From: CAYWEM01 sp964457225
GTDB taxonomy: Bacteria > Acidobacteriota > Aminicenantia > UBA2199
Length of the DNA stretch: 64,000 nucleotides
NCBI GenBank assembly: GCA_964457225.1
Contig: CAYWEM010000001.1
Coordinates: 124,001-188,000, forward strand
Direction of reading: 5' to 3'
The stretch's first letter is position 1, and every line of letters begins with the position of its first letter. The position numbers and the translations under genes were made by a program. Below the pieces are notes generated by a model. It was not told where the DNA came from and ran no database searches. It saw only the letters and a list, made by a program, of their open reading frames with translations. Positions 1 to 8,075 of this stretch are shown piece after piece.

Positions 1-569
1 AACAGCAATTGCCGGTTCCGGATGACTTCTTCCGGCAAATCGGCGTATTCCGGGTGAGCCCGTTCAGTGAATTCGTCGTAATCGGTGGGCATGGGAATTT
101 CCAGGCCGCTGTCCAGGTTTACCAGGGTGACATCCACAGCACAGCCGCGGTTATGCCGGGAACCGTAGCGCGGATCGGCCACGAAATCGGGGTCCGGGTA
201 AACTTCGTAGAACCTTACCGTGGCCGCGTAGGGGCGATAGGCATCGTAAATCTTCAGGCCCAGGTTCAGCTCAGCCAGCTCGGTCTGTACTCTCTGCAGG
301 GCCGCGGCCACCGGCCGCCGGGCGAAGGCCTTCGGCGATGTATAGATTATTTCCCCGGTGAAATTGTCGGGCCCGGCATAGCGGATATCGAGCACGATTC
401 CGGGAATGACGGCCTCCAGGTCGACCAGTTCCAGATCGGGGTTTGCGGCCGCCTGGGCCCGGTACAGGGAGAGATCGCTGAGCACCTGGAGCCCGGGGCG
501 GCCGGAGTAGGCCGGCAGCAGCAGGATCAGGGCGGCAGTAACCAGGTAAAGACAGGCTTTCTTCTTCAT
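1..569 (-). CDS. D-Ala-D-Ala dipeptidase, VanX-type (3' end off window)
   Basis: The protein begins MKKKACLYLVTAALILLL, a signal-peptide-like N-terminus, and runs off the left edge, so about 189 residues are visible. Family signatures are LVDLEAVIPGIVLDIRYAG, a KIYDAYRP segment carrying the conserved Arg, and SRHNRGCAVDV, which supplies the zinc-binding His and Asp of the VanX/DdpX family. The later E-x-x-H zinc/catalytic residues would lie outside the window. The enzyme cleaves D-Ala-D-Ala dipeptide. With an export signal and no resistance genes beside it, a cell-wall recycling role is likelier than glycopeptide resistance (inference). An AAGGA ribosome site lies just before the ATG. Confidence 0.9.
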   Translation of the reverse strand, partial: MKKKACLYLVTAALILLLPAYSGRPGLQVLSDLSLYRAQAAANPDLELVDLEAVIPGIVLDIRYAGPDNFTGEIIYTSPKAFARRPVAAALQRVQTELAELNLGLKIYDAYRPYAATVRFYEVYPDPDFVADPRYGSRHNRGCAVDVTLVNLDSGLEIPMPTDYDEFTERAHPEYADLPEEVIRNRQLL

Positions 570-618
570 GTTCGTTCCTTGCTTGCTGTTCTTTTACAGC
601 CTACCATTTTGCCGGCAA

Positions 619-2088
619 TCATTCCAGGCAGGCCGATTTTTCGGCGCTGATCTTGTTTTTTTCCAGGATCTCGGCATGGGCATCGACTGCGGCTTCGGCA
701 TCGAGGTAAATGCTCTCACCGCTGTCCAGCTCAACCAGGTGCCAGTGCCCGGTCACAGCGGCGAAAGCCGGGGCCAGGTCAGCCATTGATCTGATTTCCC
801 GGCCGTTGACCCGGGTGACGATTTCATGTTCCAGATCCTGGTAACCCTGGTTGATCGAGTGAGGCAGGATTCCGGCCAGCACCACCAGTTCGGAGCGCTC
901 CGGTTCCGGATTGCCGTAGTAGTACTGGTAATTCATTTTCGGGAACAGCCATTCATCTCTCCAGGCCCTGATGTAGTCCAGGGTCAGGTTCATGAACACC
1001 AGGCCGCAGTAAACCAGGTAGGCCGGCCTGGTGTCGAAGCGCCGCGGCGGCACCAGGAATTCCTCCGCCTGCAGTTTGATCCGGCCCCGCTCTTCCCGGC
1101 CGGCCCTCCGGAAAGTCAGCTCAACTTCCTCGCCCACCTGGCGCCGGCTGAGCAGAAAGCTGAAATCCACCCCTTCCGAAGAATTTAAAGGCACACTGCC
1201 GTCCATGCCGATTGTCACCCCGTCAAGGCTGAGCAGGATATCCCCCCGCTCCAGCACTCCGTAGGCCGTACTGCCGTATTCAACCCGGTTGACCAGTACT
1301 CCGTGATCGAGATAGCCCAGGCCGAGAGCGGCTCTCATGGCCGGGTTGCTGGTATCCTGGTAATCCAGGTTCAGAGTCGGCACTCCATCGTAGCGCCCGT
1401 CGGCGATGTCAGCCAGGAACCTGTTGATGAGCGGCACCGAGACGGCAACAAATTCTTCTTTCTTATCGCTATTTCTTCCATAAATAACAGCCGAAAGCCG
1501 CCCGTCCACGATCAGCGCGCCGCCCGAACTGCCCGGCCCGACTTCCTGGTCATATTTATTGCAACTCAGGCCCAGCAGTGACAGACGCGAATCATTGAAA
1601 GTCATCATTTCGTGTTGGTTGATACTGCTTTTACCCGCGAAAACCCTGGTGCGACCGCCGGGAAAGCTGTAAGTCAGTCCCCGGTCGCCGGCGCGTGCGG
1701 CCTCACCTATCTCCAGCGGCCGGATGCCGGCGAAGAAAGCGGGGTCCTCAACCTTCAGCAGGGCCAGGTCACTGTCATGGGCCACGAATTCCACTTGAGC
1801 CGGGAACCACTTGGCATCACTCGCTCTCAGCACCCGGACTTCTTTCTGATCGGCCACCACGTGGGCGCAGGTCAGGATGCGCGGGCCGGCGATCACACAG
1901 CCCGATCCACCACCGCTTCTCTTTGCTTTCATTTTCCAGGGCCGGCGATAGTCGGGACTCTGCTTGACTACTTCCACCCGCACCACCGCGTGCCGGTATT
2001 GCATGTCCCAGTGTATCTGCCGGGGCAGGAGCATGGGCAGCAGCAGGAGCAGCAGCACCCAGGCCGCTTTTTTCAACTTCTCTTTCAT
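619..2088 (-). CDS. HtrA/DegP-like trypsin-fold serine protease with PDZ region
   Basis: 489 residues. An N-terminal hydrophobic segment (about 8-22) suggests export or membrane anchoring. The chymotrypsin-fold triad is visible: His76 in LTCAHVV, Asp107 in DSDLALLKV and Ser188 in GPGSSGGAL. A PDZ-like region follows around residues 250-330 (GYLDHGVLVNRVEYGS), and a second, weaker PDZ-like stretch sits near 410-470 (VTRVNGREIRS). Length and order fit periplasmic HtrA-type quality-control proteases, although the sequence is divergent. GAGGA precedes the ATG. It lies 49 bp upstream of the VanX-type gene on the same strand, so co-transcription is possible. Confidence 0.85.
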   Translation of the reverse strand: MKEKLKKAAWVLLLLLLPMLLPRQIHWDMQYRHAVVRVEVVKQSPDYRRPWKMKAKRSGGGSGCVIAGPRILTCAHVVADQKEVRVLRASDAKWFPAQVEFVAHDSDLALLKVEDPAFFAGIRPLEIGEAARAGDRGLTYSFPGGRTRVFAGKSSINQHEMMTFNDSRLSLLGLSCNKYDQEVGPGSSGGALIVDGRLSAVIYGRNSDKKEEFVAVSVPLINRFLADIADGRYDGVPTLNLDYQDTSNPAMRAALGLGYLDHGVLVNRVEYGSTAYGVLERGDILLSLDGVTIGMDGSVPLNSSEGVDFSFLLSRRQVGEEVELTFRRAGREERGRIKLQAEEFLVPPRRFDTRPAYLVYCGLVFMNLTLDYIRAWRDEWLFPKMNYQYYYGNPEPERSELVVLAGILPHSINQGYQDLEHEIVTRVNGREIRSMADLAPAFAAVTGHWHLVELDSGESIYLDAEAAVDAHAEILEKNKISAEKSACLE

Positions 2089-2344
2089 TCCTCACACCTC
2101 GTTTTTCCGCCTTCGCAGGAAGCCCGGCTTCTGCATGGTTTCGTCCACCATGCACCGCCTGCTTTACCAATTTCGCATAAAACCCTAAGCAAGGGTTAAA
2201 TAGGCTTTCAGGAAGGCAATCATGCTTTTTTTCGTCATGATTTGAACATGCAGAAACAATACTATACAAATCTATTACTGTCTATTTTCGCGAATTGAAC
2301 AATTGATTTCTTTGCCGGGAGAGAAAAAACACCCGAACTTTGGC

Positions 2345-2722
2345 TTACATGTCCTTGACCCGGCGCTCGAAGAGTTGCCGGTAGAGGGAAACGGCCAGGG
2401 CGCCGAACAGGACGATCAGGTACAGGAATCTATGGCTGAGCGGATCGACCGGCCATGCCCCCGACCAGGCCCCGAATTCAACCAGGAACACGGCGAAAAT
2501 CGTGGCCGTGCTGATGTAAAATACCCTGAGCCTGAGGCAATTCGTATCTATCAGCACGGTGGCGGCGCTCCAGGAGACGGCGGCGCTGGCTGAAAGCAGG
2601 GCGTTCAAGAGGTTGCTTTTCAGCCCGTTGGCCCTGAAAACCAGCAAATAGAGGGCCAGGCAAACCAGGCCGAGCAAAACCGGTAAAAAGGCTGTTTTTC
2701 TCATCTGAACCAGAGCAATCAT
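2345..2722 (-). CDS. small multi-spanning membrane protein, unknown function
   Basis: About 125 residues starting MIALVQMRKTAFLPVLLG, with roughly four hydrophobic segments and a basic C-terminus (RQLFERRVKDM). No family recognised. The open frame extends to 2821, but the extra N-terminal codons are read from the palindromic repeat at 2793-2970. A good ribosome site (GGAAAG) precedes the ATG at 2722, so the internal start is preferred. Confidence 0.6.
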   Translation of the reverse strand: MIALVQMRKTAFLPVLLGLVCLALYLLVFRANGLKSNLLNALLSASAAVSWSAATVLIDTNCLRLRVFYISTATIFAVFLVEFGAWSGAWPVDPLSHRFLYLIVLFGALAVSLYRQLFERRVKDM

Positions 2723-2792
2723 ATTCTTTCCTTCCGGGCAAGTCAATATGCACCACGGCACCTCTGATTCCCCGTTTAAATCTTTGAAAAAG

Positions 2793-2970
2793 GGAAAGGG
2801 TGAAGCAAAAGCGAACGTCAAACGAAGGTGCAGGGAACCGACAAAGCCAGGCTGGACGTGCCCTTCAGGGTAACATGACCACTGTCTGAGCGAAGCGAGT
2901 TGGTCATGTTAGTACAGCCTGGCTTTACGTCGGTCTGCACCGTAGTGGTGAGCGTTGATTCACCCTTTCC
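2793..2970. repeat. palindromic element, copy 1 (~178 bp)
   Basis: The ends are 12-bp perfect inverted repeats (GGAAAGGGTGAA and TTCACCCTTTCC). Inside is a long imperfect stem: GGTGCAG with CTGCACC, ACCGAC with GTCGGT, AAAGCCAGGCTG with CAGCCTGGCTTT, and ACATGACCA with TGGTCATGT around a short loop. Full copies recur at 9315-9490 and 42649-42842 and half a copy at 20922-21058. This copy fills most of the 412-bp gap between divergent genes; the remainder holds the promoter at 3053-3082. Confidence 0.9.
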
Positions 2971-3052
2971 TTCAGGTAATACACACACCCAATAATGCTC
3001 TTAATAACAATTACAGAAATCAGCTAGGGAATCCTGACGGCGGCGGGCCGTC

Positions 3053-3082
3053 TTGACAAGGTAGTTATTTCTATAATATAGA
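3053..3082 (+). promoter_or_regulatory. sigma-70-like promoter for the aldo/keto reductase
   Basis: TTGACA at 3053-3058 and TATAGA at 3077-3082, 18-nt spacer, in an AT-rich stretch 53 nt before the ATG at 3135. Confidence 0.6.
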
Positions 3083-3134
3083 ATTAAAGTAATCGTTTAA
3101 GTCACCTTAACCGAAATCCATCCGGAGGTGTGTC

Positions 3135-4451
3135 ATGTCGGGAAACAGCAAGGATCGCCGCCAGTTTCTGAAGACCTCGGCCCTGGGCCTGGCCGGGGCC
3201 GGAATGCTCGGCCGGATCAGGCTCGAAGCCTCCGCTCCGGCCGCCACCGAAGCTCAGCCCCGCATCAGGCGCTACAACCTGCTGGGGCGCACCGGCTTTG
3301 AAGTCTCCGACATCGGCATCGGCAGTTCCCGGGTGTTTTCAGCGGCCGTTTTCCAGGCCATGCTGGAAGCCGGAGTCAATTACATCGACACCGGTGAAAG
3401 CTACGGCCGCGGCGGCTCGGAACGCAGTATCGGCGAAGCCCTGCAGGGCTTCGAGCGGAAAAAAGTCTTCATCACCAGCAAACTGCACCTGCGGGCCGGG
3501 GAAAGCGAACAGCAGGTGCTTGACCGCTTCCAGGCCTGCCTGGAACGCCTGCAGACCGACTACCTCGACTGCCTGATGATCCACAACCCGGCCACCACGG
3601 CCGACCTCTCCCATCCCGGTTTTCACGCCGCCTGCGACCGGCTGAAAAAGGAGAAAAAGCTTCGCTTCCTCGGGGTCTCCAATCACGGACCGCGCCAGGC
3701 CGGTAGTGGTGAACCGATGGACGAGGTACTTACCGCGGCCGCCCGGGACGGGCGTTTCGACGTGCTGCTGCTGATCTACAACTTCATCCAGCACGAACCC
3801 GGAGAACGGATCATGGCCGCCTGCGCCGAGCACAACCTCGGGGTGACCATCATGAAATCGGATCCCCTGGGCCGCTATTTCGAGACCCGGGAAAGGGTGG
3901 CCGCGCTCAAGGCCGAGGGCGGCGAAGTCGAACCAAGGCTGCTGCAGTCCCTGGAACAGCTCGAAGCAACCGCCGCCCAGGCCGGAGATTTCCTCAAAAA
4001 GCACGGTCTCAGTTCGGCCCGGGAAATCAAGGAAGCGGCCATCAAGTTCATCCTGGGTGACCCGCGGGTGCACACGGTCAACCTGGCGGTCGGAAATTTC
4101 GAGGAAGCCGAACAGTTCGTGAAACTATCCGGCGGTTCGCTTACTCCCCGGGACCAGGCCGGCCTGGCCGCCTTCCGCAACGACTGCGCCGGGCTCTACT
4201 GCCGCCACGCCTGCGGCCTCTGCGAGCGGGCCTGCCCGCAAAGGGTCGCGGTCAACACCGTCATGCGCTACAGCCATTACTTTGAATACAGCGGCTCGGA
4301 AAAGATCGCCATGGCCAAGTACGCGTCCATGGTCGAGCCCAATGCAGGCAATTGCGCTTCCTGCAGCGGCATCTGCCAGCAGAACTGCCCCTACGGGGTG
4401 CCCATCCACGGCCTGCTGAGCCTGGCCCACCGCCGCCTGAGCTTGTCCTGA
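3135..4451 (+). CDS. Tat-exported aldo/keto reductase with C-terminal ferredoxin-like clusters
   Basis: 438 residues. The N-terminus carries a twin-arginine signal (DRRQFLK, residues 7-13, then a hydrophobic Ala/Gly/Leu stretch). The AKR barrel follows: YIDTGESYGRGGSERSIG holds the catalytic Asp and Tyr, FITSKLHLR the Lys, and CLMIHNP the His. After residue 350 two Cys clusters (CRHACGLCERACP and CASCSGICQQNCP) look like ferredoxin-type 4Fe-4S ligands. This architecture is common among Tat-dependent oxidoreductases in Acidobacteriota-like and anaerobic bacteria. Substrate is unknown. Ribosome site GGAGG precedes the ATG. Confidence 0.9.
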   Translation: MSGNSKDRRQFLKTSALGLAGAGMLGRIRLEASAPAATEAQPRIRRYNLLGRTGFEVSDIGIGSSRVFSAAVFQAMLEAGVNYIDTGESYGRGGSERSIGEALQGFERKKVFITSKLHLRAGESEQQVLDRFQACLERLQTDYLDCLMIHNPATTADLSHPGFHAACDRLKKEKKLRFLGVSNHGPRQAGSGEPMDEVLTAAARDGRFDVLLLIYNFIQHEPGERIMAACAEHNLGVTIMKSDPLGRYFETRERVAALKAEGGEVEPRLLQSLEQLEATAAQAGDFLKKHGLSSAREIKEAAIKFILGDPRVHTVNLAVGNFEEAEQFVKLSGGSLTPRDQAGLAAFRNDCAGLYCRHACGLCERACPQRVAVNTVMRYSHYFEYSGSEKIAMAKYASMVEPNAGNCASCSGICQQNCPYGVPIHGLLSLAHRRLSLS

Positions 4452-4477
4452 CCCTTCCGTCACCTAAGCCAGGCCGA

Positions 4478-4524
4478 AACAACCATTAACGGTTGTTGAC
4501 AGTTATTTTGGAATAATCGATAAT
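4478..4524 (+). promoter_or_regulatory. promoter with overlapping inverted repeat, MNT/HEPN operon
   Basis: TTGACA at 4496-4501 and GATAAT at 4519-4524 with the ideal 17-nt spacer, 17 nt before the ATG at 4542. An inverted repeat (AACAACC at 4478-4484, GGTTGTT at 4491-4497) runs into the -35 box. That position would suit an autoregulatory operator, as seen in many toxin-antitoxin operons (inference). Confidence 0.65.
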
Positions 4525-4541
4525 GCACTCAGGAAAAAACG

Positions 4542-4877
4542 ATGCCGGCGGTAAAAACATCAATCGATCAGGAAGCTCGATTGATTATAAAAAATGTTCT
4601 GGAAAGCCAAGGCTTCGTCAACTCAAGAATAGTTCTTTTCGGATCAAGGGCCGACGGCACCGCCCGGATTGAAAGCGATTGGGATTACCTGGTGCTCATT
4701 TCCAAACCGATTACCGTCTCTCAGAAACGCCTCCTTATCCGGCAGATCAAGCGAAAACTGGCCAGGAATTATATCCCCAATGACATCATCCTGCAAACCC
4801 GCGAAGAATTTGAACAGAAAAAGAACACTCCTGGAACAATCAGCCGCAATCTCACATTGGATGGATTTGTCTTGTGA
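4542..4877 (+). CDS. MNT-type nucleotidyltransferase (HEPN partner)
   Basis: 111 residues. The motif GSRADGTARIESDWDYLVL matches the minimal nucleotidyltransferase pattern GSxxxGxxxxxSDxDxxV with its metal-binding Asp pair. The following gene starts inside the stop codon (GTGA overlap), the usual two-gene MNT/HEPN arrangement. In such pairs the MNT protein is the antitoxin and can add AMP to the HEPN RNase toxin (known family behaviour). There is no strong ribosome site; the promoter lies immediately upstream. Confidence 0.85.
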   Translation: MPAVKTSIDQEARLIIKNVLESQGFVNSRIVLFGSRADGTARIESDWDYLVLISKPITVSQKRLLIRQIKRKLARNYIPNDIILQTREEFEQKKNTPGTISRNLTLDGFVL

Positions 4878-5263
4878 ACGATTGGGCACATAAATGGATC
4901 AAGAAAGCTCGGAATGACCTTAAAACCGGATTAGATCAACTGGCCACCCTTGATCCCGCCACTGACACCATCTGTTTTCACATGCAGCAATGTGTTGAAA
5001 AGTACCTGAAAGCTTTCCTGGTGGAAAGAAAGCAGGATTTTCGAAAAACTCATGATATCGCCGAATTAATTGAGCTTTGCAAGCTGAAAGATCCCTCTTT
5101 TGAGGAATTATACGATCTGAATGTCGACTCCCTGACTCAATACGGCATTGATGTCCGTTATCCCGATGATTTTTATATGCCGACTATTGAAGAAACAAGA
5201 AAAGCAGTTGAAATAACCGAGAAAGCAATTTCTTTCATCTCAACACGTATCGACCAGGACTGA
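4874..5263 (+). CDS. HEPN-domain protein, toxin partner of MNT
   Basis: 129 residues from a GTG start that overlaps the MNT stop by 4 nt, implying translational coupling. The helical HEPN signature is clear: CFHMQQCVEKYLKAFLV followed by KTHDIAELIELC, where HDI corresponds to the conserved His region. HEPN proteins of this class are ribonucleases or accessory subunits neutralised by the adjacent nucleotidyltransferase. The C-terminal helix MPTIEETRKAVEITEKAISF is also typical of the family. Confidence 0.85.
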   Translation: MNDWAHKWIKKARNDLKTGLDQLATLDPATDTICFHMQQCVEKYLKAFLVERKQDFRKTHDIAELIELCKLKDPSFEELYDLNVDSLTQYGIDVRYPDDFYMPTIEETRKAVEITEKAISFISTRIDQD

Positions 5264-5332
5264 TCCTTCCAGTTTTAATTCCCGGCTGAAAAAAAGAAAA
5301 AGTTTGCTTCGAGCCCCAGCCAAATCTTTTAA

Positions 5333-6166
5333 TCAGGCGCCTTCGCCCCAGCAGATCATGATGAACTCGGCGTATTCCCCGGGGCCGGCCCAGAATTCAT
5401 GGCTCATGCCGGCCGGCACGACCAGGGCCATGCCCTCGTGCAACACTCTCGACTCGCCGTTCAGGCGGGCCTGGCAGGAGCCGCGTATCACTATGAACAG
5501 GCTGGCAAAGGGATTTACCTGGTCGGCCGGCTCGGCATTGATATGCATGCCCGCTTCAAGCTGGTACCAGGCTGAACGCAGGCCCCGGTCGTAATGAATG
5601 ACCGTGGCATTGCCCCCATGCACCAGCCGGCTGGTGCCCTCACCGAAGCGCACGCTCACCGGGTGTTCGCGATTCCAGAAATGAAAGGCCAGCGGCAACA
5701 AGCGGCCCAGGACCTCGGCCGAGGGTTTCACCCCGGGCGGCAGTATGGGATCCATGGCCGCCGGATCCTGCCAGTTGGCCCGGCCCATGGCGGTCATGTG
5801 GTTGATCTCTCCGCGGTCCAGGCGGCGCAGGGTTTCGATGTCGGTGCGAAAGCCGCCGTCATGTTTTTCAGGCAGGCCTTCGGCCAGCACGGCCCCGCCC
5901 CCAGGCGAGAGGAGCAGGTTGAAATCACCGCCCCCGGTCCCGCTGATCCGGAAAATCAGTACCGTTCTCTGCGGCAGTTCAAAGCGGCCGGCTCCGGCTT
6001 CCCAGGCGGCCCGGTAACGTTCCAGGATGGTCCGGGCATCGTCGGCCCGGTTATCCGGCCCGGTCAGCGGCGGCGGGCTGGTGCGTTGCGGGTCTTCCGC
6101 GGGTGAGGCAACTGGGGCGCTTACCAGCAGACTGAGACAAAACAATATCAGGCAGGTTTTTTTCAT
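5333..6166 (-). CDS. exported cupin-domain protein
   Basis: 277 residues with signal peptide MKKTCLILFCLSLLVSAPVASPA. The C-terminal ~100 residues show a cupin barrel: YQLEAGMHINAEPADQVNPF, then IVIRGSCQARLNGESRVLHEGMALVVPAGMSHEFW. The PAGMSHEF segment is a typical second cupin motif His. The central region (ILPPGVKPSAEVLGRLLPLAFHFWNREHPV) resembles no family I recognise. GGAGG sits before the ATG. Ligand and reaction are unknown. Confidence 0.75.
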   Translation of the reverse strand: MKKTCLILFCLSLLVSAPVASPAEDPQRTSPPPLTGPDNRADDARTILERYRAAWEAGAGRFELPQRTVLIFRISGTGGGDFNLLLSPGGGAVLAEGLPEKHDGGFRTDIETLRRLDRGEINHMTAMGRANWQDPAAMDPILPPGVKPSAEVLGRLLPLAFHFWNREHPVSVRFGEGTSRLVHGGNATVIHYDRGLRSAWYQLEAGMHINAEPADQVNPFASLFIVIRGSCQARLNGESRVLHEGMALVVPAGMSHEFWAGPGEYAEFIMICWGEGA

Positions 6167-6244
6167 TTTTCCTCCAGAGGCACCTTATAAACGCAGGGCC
6201 CTCGCCCCGGGTTCCCCGGAAAGAATGAAAAATTCCCGGCCGGC

Positions 6245-6721
6245 TTATTTGTATATCAACTTCAGCGGGTCGATCAGCTGACCGTTATACTCGACCTGGT
6301 AGCGAAGTGTGCTGTAAGCCACCGGCGGCGGCTCCTGGATCCGGCCCAGCGCCTGCCAGCGCCGCAGCTCTTCGCCCGGCTTGACCAGGGCTTCTCCCTG
6401 CCAGCTGTAGCGCGTCAGGTATCCGGAGCGGTGATCGATGACCAACAGCCAGCCGCGGTCGCCGACTTTTTCCAGGGAAAGCACCAGGCCGTCGGCCGGG
6501 GCCTTGATTTCCCTGCCGACCGAAGTTTCGATGTCAATCCCCGGGTTGGGGCCGACACTGCCGTCAGCCAGCCTGACCTGGTCGCCGAAACCATTTTCAA
6601 CATACCCGTTCACGGGCCAGATGGCCGGTATGCCCGCCGGATCTTTTTCTTTTTCAGCATCCTGCCCGGAAAGGACCAGGCCGAACAGGGCGACCACCAG
6701 AATAAAGGTTGTTCTTTTCAT
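6245..6721 (-). CDS. exported M23-like protein, probably catalytically dead
   Basis: 158 residues with signal peptide MKRTTFILVVALFGLVLSGQ. The lysostaphin/M23 fold can be followed: PGIDIETSVGREIKAPADGLV, GWLLVIDHRSGYLTRYSW, LVKPGEELRRWQALGRI and LRYQVEYNGQLIDPLKLIY. The zinc-ligand His that should precede GID is replaced (NPGID), and the final HxH is RYS. It therefore looks like a non-catalytic homologue of the EnvC/NlpD sort, which act as scaffolds or activators of amidases (inference). A promoter lies at 6775-6803. Confidence 0.75.
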   Translation of the reverse strand: MKRTTFILVVALFGLVLSGQDAEKEKDPAGIPAIWPVNGYVENGFGDQVRLADGSVGPNPGIDIETSVGREIKAPADGLVLSLEKVGDRGWLLVIDHRSGYLTRYSWQGEALVKPGEELRRWQALGRIQEPPPVAYSTLRYQVEYNGQLIDPLKLIYK

Positions 6722-6774
6722 TGTCCCTCATCGGCAAATGTCGGCCGCGCCGCTTTGCTTTCTGATTTCAATTG

Positions 6775-6803
6775 ATGATAAATCAATGAAAAATACAAGT
6801 CAA
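6775..6803 (-). promoter_or_regulatory. promoter for the M23-like gene
   Basis: On the minus strand: TTGACT (6798-6803), 17-nt spacer, TATCAT (6775-6780). It leaves a leader of about 45 nt containing GAGGGA before the ATG at 6721. Confidence 0.6.
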
Positions 6804-6908
6804 CAAGTTCATGTTATTTTTTCAATCATCCGTGAAGTTGTTGACCGTCAATGCCTATAATAAAAGACAGTATGTTTTTTCTATCCAGTTTATATCGTTT
6901 TACTCCGC

Positions 6909-6937
6909 TTGACATAGTGAATATCGTTTTGTATAAA
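6909..6937 (+). promoter_or_regulatory. promoter for the beta-propeller gene
   Basis: TTGACA (6909-6914), exact 17-nt spacer, TATAAA (6932-6937). It lies inside the open frame that begins at 6851, which supports the later start at 6959. Confidence 0.7.
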
Positions 6938-6958
6938 AACCAGTATCAAGGAGGGATA

Positions 6959-8044
6959 ATGCGTTTATTGTCGATTCGAATAAAACCAGCTTCAATCCTG
7001 ATAACCATCACGGCCTGCCTGCTTTTTTCCAGTTCTTTCGCCCCGGCGCAGGAAAAGCCGCTCCTGCTCCAGCCGGACCTGCACATAGACCTGGAGAACC
7101 TGCATCCGGAAATGATCCTTTCCACAGTCAGTTACTTTGACTTCGCCCCGGACGGTTCTCTGTACATCCTTGATTCCAAGGCGAAAATGCTGTTCAAGCT
7201 CGACCGTGATTTCAAATTTTCAAACAGCGTGGGCCGACCCGGCCAGGGACCGGGTGAATTAAACTCGGTTACTTCCTTCTGCATCAATACAAACGGCGAG
7301 ATCTGCGTCCTTAATTCACCGGCACTGCAGGTTTTCTCCCCCGAGGGCAAAGCACTGCGCCAGCACCAACTCGAACCAAGGTCAATGCCGAATAACATTT
7401 ATTCAAGGCCGGGCGGCGGCCTTGTCTTTTCCCTGGCCAGCATGAGACCAAAGGACAAGGGAATGGAGTTTTACCAGGAAGTGATTTCTGCCGACCAGGA
7501 TTTCAAGGAGTTGAAAACGCTCTACAGACAATCCTCCGAAGACGGTCAGCACCGGGGGCATTACACCTTCGTAGCCCAGCCGGAAGGCGGTTTTTTCGTG
7601 CGCCATATTTCAACCGAAGTTTATGAAATCGAGCACTATAACGCAGAGGGCAAATTACTGGGATTGATCAAGCGGCCCTTCAAAGCGGTGAAGAAAAGCC
7701 CGGCCCGGGTAGCCAGGGAAAAGGAAAACATGGACAAGCAAATGGCCCGATACGGCATCAAGCGGGAGTTCACGCCCGATCCTTACAAGAACTCGATATC
7801 CAGGCTGTTGACCGATGAAAGCGGCCGGCTCTGGGTCTTGACCATCGGAAGCGAGCCTGAAGACGAAAGGCTCCACCTGGACCTGTTCAACGCCGCCGGA
7901 CTCTTCCGGGCCAGATTTGTACTGCCCGATGAATTCATCAGCCCGGTACTCAAGTTGCGCCGCAACGCCGTCTGGGTGCTGGACGCTCATTCCGATGAAG
8001 GCGCTTTCCTGGCCCGCTACCCCCTGCCGGACAAGCTTCAATAA
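6959..8044 (+). CDS. exported 6-bladed beta-propeller protein
   Basis: 361 residues from ATG 6959, chosen because AAGGAGGGATA lies directly before it and a consensus promoter sits at 6909-6937. An N-terminal signal peptide (ITACLLFSSSFAPAQ) is followed by NHL/6-bladed propeller features: DFAPDGSLYILDSKAKMLFKLD, SVGRPGQGPGEL and ICVLNSPALQVFSPEG. The GRPGQGPGE signature is typical of the 6-bladed beta-propeller family found in Bacteroidetes and Aminicenantes-like genomes. Function unknown; probably surface or periplasmic binding. A second member is at 60183-61250. Confidence 0.85.
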   Translation: MRLLSIRIKPASILITITACLLFSSSFAPAQEKPLLLQPDLHIDLENLHPEMILSTVSYFDFAPDGSLYILDSKAKMLFKLDRDFKFSNSVGRPGQGPGELNSVTSFCINTNGEICVLNSPALQVFSPEGKALRQHQLEPRSMPNNIYSRPGGGLVFSLASMRPKDKGMEFYQEVISADQDFKELKTLYRQSSEDGQHRGHYTFVAQPEGGFFVRHISTEVYEIEHYNAEGKLLGLIKRPFKAVKKSPARVAREKENMDKQMARYGIKREFTPDPYKNSISRLLTDESGRLWVLTIGSEPEDERLHLDLFNAAGLFRARFVLPDEFISPVLKLRRNAVWVLDAHSDEGAFLARYPLPDKLQ

Positions 8045-8075
8045 AGCGAGCGCTAAAAGGCCCGGCCCTTGGGCT

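Noticed and set aside
1..569. Glycopeptide-resistance (van) cluster
   Set aside because: Only a VanX-type dipeptidase is visible and it has an export signal. No VanH, VanA or VanRS genes are beside it within the window.
2723..2821. N-terminal extension of the membrane-protein frame
   Set aside because: These codons are read from the palindromic repeat, and the ribosome site supports the start at 2722. The extension of the small gene at 42301 was rejected for the same reason.
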